Positions 1 to 7,512 of a stretch of 64,000 bases of DNA are shown in pieces. The position numbers were made by a program, and so were the translations under genes. Within the stretch, counting starts at the first letter, position 1, and each line of letters opens with the position of its first letter. The notes below the pieces were generated by a model, which saw only the letters and a list, made by a program, of their open reading frames with translations, was not told the DNA's origin and did no database searches. The DNA comes from an uncultured Oscillospiraceae bacterium (GTDB lineage Bacteria > Bacillota > Clostridia > Oscillospirales > Oscillospiraceae). Location: positions 1 through 64,000 of the forward strand of contig CAKTQP010000003.1 in assembly GCA_934597165.1 (NCBI GenBank), in the 5' to 3' direction.

Positions 1-157
1 TGCAGCCCACCCCGGCGTGGACGTCGGGCATGATGCGTATCTTGCTGCCCGCCGCGAAGGGTTGGTCGCAGAGGGTTGCGATCTGGCCGCGGGCGCCCGG
101 CTCCAGCTCGTCGCAGAAGACCAGGGCGGTGTTGTAGGTTCCTTTGATTTCGATCAT
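1..157 (-). CDS. rtcB: RtcB-type RNA ligase, N-terminal part only
   Basis: Fifty-two codons are visible, starting at the ATG at 157; the rest runs off the left edge. The reading opens MIEIKGTYNTALVF and contains KIRIMPDVHAG near residues 40-49, which matches the conserved N-terminus of the RtcB family (GTP- and Mn-dependent 3'-phosphate/5'-OH RNA ligases used in RNA repair). The metal-binding Asp/Cys/His residues of the family lie beyond the edge and cannot be checked. The gene starts 33 bp after the stop of the upstream hydrolase on the same strand, so the two are probably co-transcribed. Confidence 0.85.
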   Translation of the reverse strand, partial: MIEIKGTYNTALVFCDELEPGARGQIATLCDQPFAAGSKIRIMPDVHAGVGC

Positions 158-190
158 GTTTGATTCTCCTGTTACAAATACAAAACGACC

Positions 191-1069
191 TCACCACTGG
201 GACACGAACGCCAACGTCTGCTCCAAGGAGTCCATCCGCGCCTGCCGTCCGCGCGCCTTGTATTTCCCCCGCTCCCCGCGGAAAAACTTCGCGCTGGGCA
301 GATCCAAGGGAACGAACAGGTGGCTGCCGGCATCGTAGCTCAGGTGCCGGTAGACGTAGGGGAACGCATGAGCCTTCAACCGCGCCAGGATGCGCTCCGC
401 CGCCAGTTCGGACGGCCACATGGTGTCCATTTTGGAGGAGAGGAGCAGGATGGGGCCGGTGATGCGCTCTACCGGGATGACGGCGTCGGGGTTGGGGTGC
501 TCCACCATGGGTAGGTAGAGGTCGTACATGGTCATCTCCCGCAGCCGGAGGCTGTTGCGCAGCACCTGGCCTAGGGGGAATTTTTCTGTGGGGTACGGGG
601 TGTAGGGCAGCTCGTTCCCGTGGAAACTCCAGCTGCTGCCCGGCAGGAAGGTCACGCCTTTGTCCTTCACAAAGCCCTGGCACACGGTGTTCATGGGCGC
701 CACGGCGACGACCCCGTTCACCAGCCCTGGCAGCAGGCTCCCGGCGGTCAGCGCCAGCTCGGCGCCCTTGGAGATGCCCCATAGGCCCACCTTCTCATAG
801 CCCATGTCATGCAACCGTTTTGCCGCCGCCTCTAAGGGGTCGATGGGGACGGCAGAGAACCGGTCGGGCAGACCCTCCTCCAGCACGTAGGCCAGCGCCA
901 AGGTGGTCAGGCCACGGGCTTGGAAGACGCCTGCCAGCTGCTGGGACAGCTCCATGCCCCCGTCGCTGCCGCTGAAGCAGATGAGCGCCTTTCCTGGGTA
1001 TCTGTCCTCCACCGGCGGAAAGAGTTCTCCATGGAATCCGTCTGTTTGGACTCGAAATGTATGCGACAT
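191..1069 (-). CDS. alpha/beta hydrolase, acyl-CoA thioesterase/BAAT C-terminal-like
   Basis: A 292-aa alpha/beta hydrolase. The nucleophile elbow is WGISKGAE (Ser100). The probable acid is Asp215 in SSKMDTMWPS and the probable base His250 in DAGSHLFVP. Size and these motifs match the C-terminal domain shared by acyl-CoA thioesterases and bile-acid-CoA:amino-acid N-acyltransferases (BAAT). Bacterial members are mostly uncharacterised, so the substrate is unknown. I start at the ATG at 1069, preceded by AGAAAGGGG; an in-frame upstream extension to 1189 lacks a ribosome site and runs through the promoter hairpin. No signal peptide is visible, so it is probably cytoplasmic. It likely heads a two-gene unit with rtcB. 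Confidence 0.75.
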   Translation of the reverse strand: MSHTFRVQTDGFHGELFPPVEDRYPGKALICFSGSDGGMELSQQLAGVFQARGLTTLALAYVLEEGLPDRFSAVPIDPLEAAAKRLHDMGYEKVGLWGISKGAELALTAGSLLPGLVNGVVAVAPMNTVCQGFVKDKGVTFLPGSSWSFHGNELPYTPYPTEKFPLGQVLRNSLRLREMTMYDLYLPMVEHPNPDAVIPVERITGPILLLSSKMDTMWPSELAAERILARLKAHAFPYVYRHLSYDAGSHLFVPLDLPSAKFFRGERGKYKARGRQARMDSLEQTLAFVSQW

Positions 1070-1114
1070 CGCCTTTGACCCCTTTCTCTCTGGTTTGCGT
1101 TTCTTCGCCCCTCC

Positions 1115-1143
1115 GTTATACCACAATTCCGACGAAAACACCA
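1115..1143 (-). promoter_or_regulatory. candidate promoter of the hydrolase-rtcB unit
   Basis: On the minus strand an extended -10 (TGGTATAAC, hexamer at 1115-1120) lies 17 bp downstream of a weak -35 (TGGTGT, 1138-1143). The -35 falls inside the left arm of the inverted repeat at 1135-1176. Inferred from sequence only. Confidence 0.45.
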
Positions 1144-1176
1144 CACCTCGTGCCGCTGCACGCTGTGTGGTGTTTT
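1135..1176. repeat. long inverted repeat between divergent genes
   Basis: Twelve-base arms (1135-1146 and 1165-1176, AAAACACCACAC / GTGTGGTGTTTT) enclose a nested 5-bp stem CGTGC/GCACG (1149-1153/1158-1162) with a CGCT loop. It sits between divergent genes, where neither unit needs a terminator, and its left arm covers the likely -35 of the minus-strand promoter. It could be an operator or an attenuator; A/T runs flank both sides. The rest of 1177-1259 shows nothing I can assign. Confidence 0.6.
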
Positions 1177-1259
1177 TGGTTCGTGACATACTTAATCATA
1201 TTTTAAGACGGATTTTCACCCTTGTCAACAACAACCCCCTTGGTTTGCCGAAAAACGGG

Positions 1260-1287
1260 TGGACTTTTCCCCTCCCTGTGTTATAAT
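1260..1287 (+). promoter_or_regulatory. candidate sigma-A promoter of the teichoic-like operon
   Basis: A perfect -10 TATAAT (1282-1287) lies 16 bp after a TGGACT -35-like hexamer (1260-1265), about 50 bp upstream of the first plus-strand start codon. Confidence 0.55.
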
Positions 1288-1336
1288 AAAACAATATGTA
1301 CCTCACCCCTATGCGACAAAGGAAAGCGTGTTTTTT

Positions 1337-2065
1337 ATGAATGCTGCATTGATTTTTGCCGGCGGTACGGGCACCCGCATGAACACCAAGACCATGCCCA
1401 AGCAGTTCCTGCCCCTCCACGGCAAGCCTATCATCCTCTATACGTTGGAGCAGTTTGAATATCACCCGGACATCGACGCCATCGTGGTCGTCTGCATCGC
1501 CAGTTGGATCGACCGCTTGAAGCTGCTGTTGCAGAAGAACAACTTCACCAAGGTCAAGTGGGTCGTCCCCGGCGGCGCCTCCGGCCAGGAGTCCATCTAT
1601 CACGGCCTCCAAGCCCTCCACGACCACTGCCCGGAGGACACCATCGTCCTCGTCCACGACGGCGTGCGCCCCCTGGTCAACGCCCAGGTCATCTCGGACA
1701 ACCTGGCCTGCGTCCAGGCTCACGGCAACGCCATCACCACCAGCAGCGCCATCGAGACCATCATGATGATGGACGAGAGCGGAGACGCTCCCACCATCCA
1801 GACCATCATCCCCCGTCAGCACTGCGCCATGGCCCGCGCCCCGCAGAGCTTCCGGCTGGGCGACCTGTATCAGGCGCACTGCCGCGCCATCGCCGAAGGG
1901 CGGGGGGATTTCATCGACTCGGCCAGCATGATGATGGAGTACGGCCACACCCTCTACACGGTGACCGGCCCGGCGGAGAACATCAAGATCACCACGCCGT
2001 CCGACTATTATATGTTCAAGTCCTTTGTAGAGGCACAGGAGAACAAACAGATCTTTGGCTACTGA
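1337..2065 (+). CDS. IspD/TarI-family cytidylyltransferase (polyol-phosphate type)
   Basis: A 242-aa nucleotidyltransferase of the IspD/TarI family, which condenses CTP with a polyol phosphate to give a CDP-activated unit. The N-terminal signature FAGGTGTRM (residues 7-15), Lys22 in MPKQF, the VHDGVRP motif and NIKITTPSDY near the C-terminus are all present. A second, more canonical IspD lies at 26010-26741. This copy is followed by an SDR and a CDP-glycerol-type transferase, so I infer TarI-like work on a cell-surface polymer precursor such as CDP-ribitol or CDP-glycerol rather than the MEP pathway. The ATG at 1337 follows AAAGGAAAG; a longer in-frame extension to 1259 would overlap the promoter. 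Confidence 0.8.
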   Translation: MNAALIFAGGTGTRMNTKTMPKQFLPLHGKPIILYTLEQFEYHPDIDAIVVVCIASWIDRLKLLLQKNNFTKVKWVVPGGASGQESIYHGLQALHDHCPEDTIVLVHDGVRPLVNAQVISDNLACVQAHGNAITTSSAIETIMMMDESGDAPTIQTIIPRQHCAMARAPQSFRLGDLYQAHCRAIAEGRGDFIDSASMMMEYGHTLYTVTGPAENIKITTPSDYYMFKSFVEAQENKQIFGY

Positions 2066-2092
2066 GCCACCGAACAGGAGTTTTATCCCATC

Positions 2093-3196
2093 ATGATGAC
2101 CACTTGTATCGAACACCCCAAGGACCCAGTCTGTCAGCAGGAATTGGAGCACATCGCCGCCTGCGGCCTGGACTGGAGTGCCTTTTCCCATAAGACCGTC
2201 CTAGTCACCGGCGCCACCGGTCTCGTCGGCTCCTACGCCGTCCGCGCCCTGGCTGCCATCAACCGCATCCACCACTGTCACATGACCATCCTGGCCATGG
2301 TGCGCAGCGCCGACAAAGCCAGAAAGATCTACGGCCCCCTGCTGGAGCGCGGGGACGTGGCGCTGCTCATCGGCGACGTCCGCGACCCCATCGTCTACGA
2401 CGGCCAAGTGGACTATATCATCCACGGCGCCAGTGTCACCGCCTCCAGGGAGATGGTGACCCGTCCGGTGGAGACCATCGCCACCGCCATCGGCGGGACG
2501 GAACAGATCTTAAAATTCGCCGTGGCCAAGGAGGTCACCTCCATGGTCTACATTTCGTCTATGGAAATGTATGGCACCCCCGACCCCAGCCTGTCCTGCG
2601 TCACCGAGTCCAACTACGGCCGGGTGGACGTGCTCCAGGTGCGCAGCTGCTACCCGGAGGGGAAGCGGATGTGCGAGTGCCTGTGCGCGGCTTACGCCCA
2701 TGAGTATCACCTGCCGGTGAAGATCGCTCGCCTTGCCCAGACCTTCGGCGCCGGGGTAAGCACCAGCGAAGGGCGGGTGTTCGCCCAGTTCGCCCGGAGC
2801 CTGATGAACGGCGAGGACATCGTTCTCCACACCGAGGGCAAGTCCTATGGCAACTACTGCGCCACCTGCGACTGTGTGCGGGGTCTGCTGACCATCCTGC
2901 TGCGGGGGGTCAGCGGCGAGGCGTACAACGTGGCCAACGAGAAGACCAACATCCGCATCCGGGACATGGCACAGATGATCGCTGACCAGAGCGGCGGCAA
3001 AATTCAGGTGCGCTTCGACATTCCGGAGGACGCCCTGCAATATGGCTACGCCCCCGACGTGAAGATGCGGCTCAGCGGCGACAAGCTGCGTGGGCTGGGC
3101 TGGGAGCCGGAATTGGATCTGCCCCAGATGTATCAGCAGCTCATGGCCAGCTGGCAGGCACAGGAAGCAGCGGCAGATAAGGGAGAAAACGTATGA
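2093..3196 (+). CDS. NAD-dependent epimerase/dehydratase (extended SDR)
   Basis: A 367-aa extended short-chain dehydrogenase. The Rossmann signature TGATGLVGS (residues 39-47) binds NAD(P); Ser155/Ser156 (YISSMEMYG) and Tyr187-x3-Lys191 (SCYPEGKR) form the catalytic set. The family converts nucleotide sugars, most like UDP-glucuronate decarboxylase/UDP-glucose epimerase enzymes. It sits 27 bp after the cytidylyltransferase and overlaps the next gene by ATGA (3193-3196), so it is part of the same polymer module. TarJ, the usual partner of TarI, is a zinc-type dehydrogenase of another fold; this enzyme may therefore make a modified CDP-polyol or sugar. Substrate unknown. Confidence 0.8.
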   Translation: MMTTCIEHPKDPVCQQELEHIAACGLDWSAFSHKTVLVTGATGLVGSYAVRALAAINRIHHCHMTILAMVRSADKARKIYGPLLERGDVALLIGDVRDPIVYDGQVDYIIHGASVTASREMVTRPVETIATAIGGTEQILKFAVAKEVTSMVYISSMEMYGTPDPSLSCVTESNYGRVDVLQVRSCYPEGKRMCECLCAAYAHEYHLPVKIARLAQTFGAGVSTSEGRVFAQFARSLMNGEDIVLHTEGKSYGNYCATCDCVRGLLTILLRGVSGEAYNVANEKTNIRIRDMAQMIADQSGGKIQVRFDIPEDALQYGYAPDVKMRLSGDKLRGLGWEPELDLPQMYQQLMASWQAQEAAADKGENV

Positions 3197-5955
3197 AACA
3201 GTGGACTTTTACAACCATTTTATATGTCGATCACGACGCCGCCTTTGAGACGGCACTGTCCAAGCTCAAGGCAAACGACACCTTCGCCAAGGACGTACAG
3301 CTCATCGTCGTCGATCCCCACGCTTCCGAGGAAGTGGCACAGCTGTGCCAGGGTCTGGACAACGTCCGGTACTGCCCCATGGAGGAGGCGGAGATCGGCG
3401 CAGCCTACAACGAGGGACTGCGGCAGGCGGAGGGCACCTATGTGAACTTCTGCCTGGCCACGGCGGAGTACAGCGGGAACATCTATAAAAAGGTGTCCGC
3501 CCTCTTCCACCGCCAGCCCACCCACATGGTCTCCTGCCAACCCGCCCTGCGCAACGAGCTGGGTGAGCTGGTGCCCTACGGCGGCAGCACCCAGCCCAAG
3601 GAGAAGGACGAGGTGGAGTATCTGGATTTGACGCCCAACCGGCTGCAGCTCAACCTTCAGGCCTATTTCTTCCAGCGCGCCGTGCTGGAGGGACGGACAT
3701 TCAACGAGACCCTCCACGAGGACGCCCTGCCGGACTTTCTGCTGCGGCTCCAGCTGGAGCACCCCAAGTATTGCCTGGCTCAGTCTTTGCACTACTACTA
3801 CACCGTCGCCCTGGAGGACAACACCTCTATCAACCCCCTCCAGTACCAGCGGTGGTGGTATGACGATTCCGTCACCCTCTTTATGCTCCCCCTGCTCCAG
3901 CACGCCCAGGAGACCTATGGGAACGTGCCCCGGTTCTTGCAGTATGCCTGCTATTACCTCATCTACTCCAAGTACAACTGCAACCTGAACGACCGCACCA
4001 AGGGCGTCCTGAAGGAAAAGGACGAGGTGCTCCACTTTGTGAACGCCACGGGCAGAGCGCTGCGCTACGTGGATAACGGGGTCATCGTCAATCAGGGCAT
4101 CACCTCCTACATCAACGCCAACCGCGCTCTGCGGATGCTCCTGCTGCGGGCGAAGGCAGACGCCATGGGGCTGACCTGGCACCTGGTGGACGACGGCAAG
4201 AACTACCTGGCCATTCTGCGTTCCCAGCAGGGTCTGCCGGTGGCGGACAACGACCAGGCTGCCGTCCTGGCTTCCAGCACCCGAGAGCTGCTGCGCCTCC
4301 GGCTCATCAACTACTACGACGGGACCCTGCACATCGACGCCAACCCGGGCATGGCGGACTGGATGGTGCGGGGACAGTTCAAGGCTTACGCCGTCTACAC
4401 CGTGGGCAAGGATGTGACCATCTACCCGGCGGAGGAATTGGAGGTGTACTCCCTGGTCAAATGCCTGGGCTTCACCTTCCAGCACCGCTGTCCCCTCCAG
4501 TTCCACATTCCCGTGGATCGGAGCAAATCCGAACAGAGCCTTCAGTTCTTCTATGAGTTCCAGGGGCGGCGGTATCAGTTCAACCTGACCTTCGACACCC
4601 CTAACTCCCGGATGATGGCGGACAATCCCTACGCCTATTGGATGTTCCGGGACGGCTGGATGCTGAGCAAGCTGGGACGTTCCAAGCTGGCCATCCGCAA
4701 GGTGGATCGGAAGTTCCATAGGAAACGGGAGCTGCTGTTCTGGAACGCGGCGCGGAAGGCCGATGAAAAGGGGCTGAAACACGCCCTGGCTGGTCTGTGG
4801 CTGCGGCTGCGCTACTGGAAGAAGAAACCGGCGTACAGCAAGCGGCACATTTGGGTGACCTTCGACAAGCTGTATAAGGCGGGCGACAACGGCGAGTATA
4901 TGTACCAGTACTGCCGGAAGCATCAGAAGGACGTGGAGATTTACTACATCGTCCGGAAGGAGAGCCCCGACTATGAACGGCTGGTGCGGGAGGACAAGAA
5001 GCACATCTTGGTCTACGGCACCATGCGCTGTCAGCTCATGTGCCTGCTGGCGGAAGCCCTCTTGGCCACCCACGCCAACATCACCGCTCAGTTCGACCCC
5101 ATGGCCGGGTTCCGTCCCTACAACAAGGACTTGATGCGGGGCGACGTCATCTGCATCCAGCACGGCCTGACCATCCAGAAGATCGCCCAGTACCAGAACC
5201 GGCAGTTCGACAACACCCACCTGTACTGCTGCGCCTCCCCCTTCGAGATGGAGAACCTGAGCCACCCCATCTACGGCTATGACCCGTCGGTGCTGAAGAT
5301 GACCGGTCTGGCCCGGTACGATGGGCTCAAGAGCAACGAGCAGAAGCTCATCCTCATCACTCCCACTTGGCGGCGCAATGTGGTCAACTCCAGCATCGCC
5401 AACGTGAAAAAGACCCACAACGAGAACTTCAAGAACAGCACCTATTATCAAATTTACAACACCCTCATCAACGATCAGCGGCTCATCGACTGCGCCAAGC
5501 GCACCGGCTACCGCATCACCTACCTGCTGCACCCGGCCATGAGCGCCCAGCTGGAGGACTTTGACCGGAACGACTACGTGGAGCTGATCCCGGCCACGGG
5601 CGACATGAGCTATGAGAAGATCTTGACCGAATCCAGCCTGATGGTCACCGACTATTCCGGCGTCCAGTTCGACTTCGCCTATCAGCGCAAGCCCCTGGTG
5701 TACTACCACCCGGACGCCCTGCCGCCCCACTACGAGGAGGGTGGTCTCATCTACGACACCATGGGCTTTGGCCCCATCTGCAAGAACAACGATGAGATCG
5801 TGAACACCCTGTGCGAGTATATGGAGAACGGCTGCAAGATGCTGCCGGAGTACGTCAAGCGAGCGGACAATTTCTTCGCCTTCGACGACTTCAACAACTG
5901 CGAGCGCATCTACCACGCCATTCAGGAGATGCTCCAGGGCAAGTCCAAAAAGTGA
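3193..5955 (+). CDS. two-domain CDP-glycerol:poly(glycerophosphate) glycerophosphotransferase-like protein
   Basis: A 920-aa protein. The N-terminal ~110 residues resemble a degenerate GT-A glycosyltransferase (ILYVDHDAAFETALSKL, LIVVDPHASEE). The C-terminal ~370 residues are a Glyphos_transf domain: CIQHGLTIQK near residue 655 with the catalytic-type His, ITPTWRRN, YLLHPAM, and TDYSGVQFDFAYQRKP near residue 818. This family polymerises or primes teichoic-acid-like glycerol/ribitol-phosphate chains at the membrane using CDP-polyols. The start overlaps the preceding stop (ATGA), so translation is coupled. No transmembrane helix is obvious; known members are peripheral. The GT-like front half suggests a bifunctional linkage/polymerase enzyme. 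Confidence 0.85.
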   Translation: MKQWTFTTILYVDHDAAFETALSKLKANDTFAKDVQLIVVDPHASEEVAQLCQGLDNVRYCPMEEAEIGAAYNEGLRQAEGTYVNFCLATAEYSGNIYKKVSALFHRQPTHMVSCQPALRNELGELVPYGGSTQPKEKDEVEYLDLTPNRLQLNLQAYFFQRAVLEGRTFNETLHEDALPDFLLRLQLEHPKYCLAQSLHYYYTVALEDNTSINPLQYQRWWYDDSVTLFMLPLLQHAQETYGNVPRFLQYACYYLIYSKYNCNLNDRTKGVLKEKDEVLHFVNATGRALRYVDNGVIVNQGITSYINANRALRMLLLRAKADAMGLTWHLVDDGKNYLAILRSQQGLPVADNDQAAVLASSTRELLRLRLINYYDGTLHIDANPGMADWMVRGQFKAYAVYTVGKDVTIYPAEELEVYSLVKCLGFTFQHRCPLQFHIPVDRSKSEQSLQFFYEFQGRRYQFNLTFDTPNSRMMADNPYAYWMFRDGWMLSKLGRSKLAIRKVDRKFHRKRELLFWNAARKADEKGLKHALAGLWLRLRYWKKKPAYSKRHIWVTFDKLYKAGDNGEYMYQYCRKHQKDVEIYYIVRKESPDYERLVREDKKHILVYGTMRCQLMCLLAEALLATHANITAQFDPMAGFRPYNKDLMRGDVICIQHGLTIQKIAQYQNRQFDNTHLYCCASPFEMENLSHPIYGYDPSVLKMTGLARYDGLKSNEQKLILITPTWRRNVVNSSIANVKKTHNENFKNSTYYQIYNTLINDQRLIDCAKRTGYRITYLLHPAMSAQLEDFDRNDYVELIPATGDMSYEKILTESSLMVTDYSGVQFDFAYQRKPLVYYHPDALPPHYEEGGLIYDTMGFGPICKNNDEIVNTLCEYMENGCKMLPEYVKRADNFFAFDDFNNCERIYHAIQEMLQGKSKK

Positions 5956-5970
5956 CCTAAAAATACCGAA

Positions 5971-6005
5971 AACGCCCCAGTCTATGCAGACTGGGGCGTT
6001 TTTTT
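5971..6005. terminator. bidirectional intrinsic terminator
   Basis: Perfect 14-bp stem (5971-5984 with 5989-6002), loop ATGC, with T runs on both strands. It serves the plus-strand polymer operon and the convergent minus-strand spoIVA operon. Confidence 0.93.
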
Positions 6006-6018
6006 GCCGGTTTGGTTC

Positions 6019-7497
6019 TCACAGGATGATACAGATGAGCCCGCCGGTGCCCTCGTTGATGATGCGCTCTAGGGTCTCCCGGAGCTTTACCCGCACATCC
6101 TCCGGCATCCGCATGAGCTTGCCCTGTAGATCCTCGTTGACCAGCTCGTGGAAGGATTTTCCGAACATATTGGACTGCCAGATCTTTTTGATGTCCCCCT
6201 CGAACTCCTGGAGCAGGTAGTGGATCATCTCCTCCGACTGCTTCTCGCTGCCCACGATAGGCGACAGCATGGTCTGGATGTCCGCCCGGATCATGTGGAT
6301 GGACGGGGCGCTGGCCTTGAGCTTGACGCCGTAGCGACCGCCCTGCTTCACAATTTCCGGCTCCTCCAATTGCAGCTCGTCGATGGAGGGCACCACGATG
6401 CCGTACCCGTTCTCCCGCACGTCCTGGAGCGCCTGGGACACCTTGTCGTACTCGGTCTTCACCGCCGACAGCATGGTGAGCATCTGCAGCAGGTCGCCGT
6501 CGTCCTTCACCTCCAGTCCGGACTGCTCGCTCAGCGTCTGATAGAACAGACTCCGTGGGACGCTCAGCTCCACCATGGCCACGCCGGTGCCCAGCTGGAT
6601 GGCGCGGATGTCCGTCCGGTCGATGCAGTCACACTGACCCATCTGGTCGATGACCGTCCGCACCTGACGCAGCCGGTGGAGCTGGGCGCTGCTCTCCCGG
6701 ATGGCGGCGTAGAGGGCGTCCTTGATGGGGTGCCCGTGGGGCAGAGCGTCCACCCAGGACGGAAGGAACAGCTCCAACTCCTTGATGGGGAACTCGTACA
6801 GGACGCCTTGGATGATGGACGTGATGTCCTCCTGCGAGAGACTCTGACAGTCGATGGGCATGCAGGTGACCCCGTAGCGGCTGGCGATGTCGGACGCCAT
6901 GGCCTGGGTGTGGGTGTCGCCGGGATGCTTGGAGTTGAGCAGCACCAAAAACGGTTTGCCCAGCTCCTGCAGCTCCTGGATGACCCGGGCTTCTGCCTCC
7001 AAATAGTCCTCTCGGGGAATCTCCGAGATGGAACCGTCGGTGGTGACCACGATGCCGATGGTGGAGTGCTCGGAAATCACCTTCCGAGTGCCCACCTCCG
7101 CCGCTTCGCTCATGGGGATCTCGTAGTCGAACCAAGGGGTGGTGACCATCCGGGGCAAATCTTCCTCCATCTGTCCCACCGCCCCCGGCACCAGGTAACC
7201 CACGCTGTCGATGAGTCGGACGGAGAAGGTGGCACCGTCCTCCATCTGCAATTCCACCGCCTCTTCGGGCACGAATTTCGGCTCCGCCGTCATGATGGTG
7301 CGGCCGGAGCCGCTCTGGGGCAGCTCGTCCCGGGCGCGCTCTCGACGGTAGACGTTGTCGATGTTGGGGATGACCATGGTCTCCATGAACCGCTTGATGA
7401 AGGTGGATTTCCCGGTGCGCACCGGACCCACCACGCCGATGTAAATATCGCCGCCGGTGCGACAGGCGATGTCCTCGTAAATCTGATTCCGTTCCAT
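6019..7497 (-). CDS. spoIVA: stage IV sporulation protein A
   Basis: A 492-aa ATPase that polymerises on the forespore surface as the basement layer of the spore coat. Walker A is GPVRTGKS (24-31, Lys30), a sensor-type Thr70 follows in RTIMT, and a Walker-B-like Asp97 sits in LIDSVGYLVPGA. The C-terminal GGLICIIL end is the conserved SpoIVA tail. Full length. The ATG at 7497 follows GGGGGAGGAAG. It is last in the minus-strand run, 15 bp after the SPOCS/LysM gene and close to spoVM, whose product anchors SpoIVA to the membrane in Bacillus subtilis. Co-location therefore joins the anchor and the polymer. Confidence 0.97.
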   Translation of the reverse strand: MERNQIYEDIACRTGGDIYIGVVGPVRTGKSTFIKRFMETMVIPNIDNVYRRERARDELPQSGSGRTIMTAEPKFVPEEAVELQMEDGATFSVRLIDSVGYLVPGAVGQMEEDLPRMVTTPWFDYEIPMSEAAEVGTRKVISEHSTIGIVVTTDGSISEIPREDYLEAEARVIQELQELGKPFLVLLNSKHPGDTHTQAMASDIASRYGVTCMPIDCQSLSQEDITSIIQGVLYEFPIKELELFLPSWVDALPHGHPIKDALYAAIRESSAQLHRLRQVRTVIDQMGQCDCIDRTDIRAIQLGTGVAMVELSVPRSLFYQTLSEQSGLEVKDDGDLLQMLTMLSAVKTEYDKVSQALQDVRENGYGIVVPSIDELQLEEPEIVKQGGRYGVKLKASAPSIHMIRADIQTMLSPIVGSEKQSEEMIHYLLQEFEGDIKKIWQSNMFGKSFHELVNEDLQGKLMRMPEDVRVKLRETLERIINEGTGGLICIIL

Positions 7498-7512
7498 TTA
7501 CTTCCTCCCCCT

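Noticed and set aside
3220..5916. An 898-codon open frame antisense to the CDP-glycerol transferase gene
   Set aside because: Translation is Val/His/Gly-rich with no domain; it arises from codon bias in GC-rich DNA opposite a well-supported gene.
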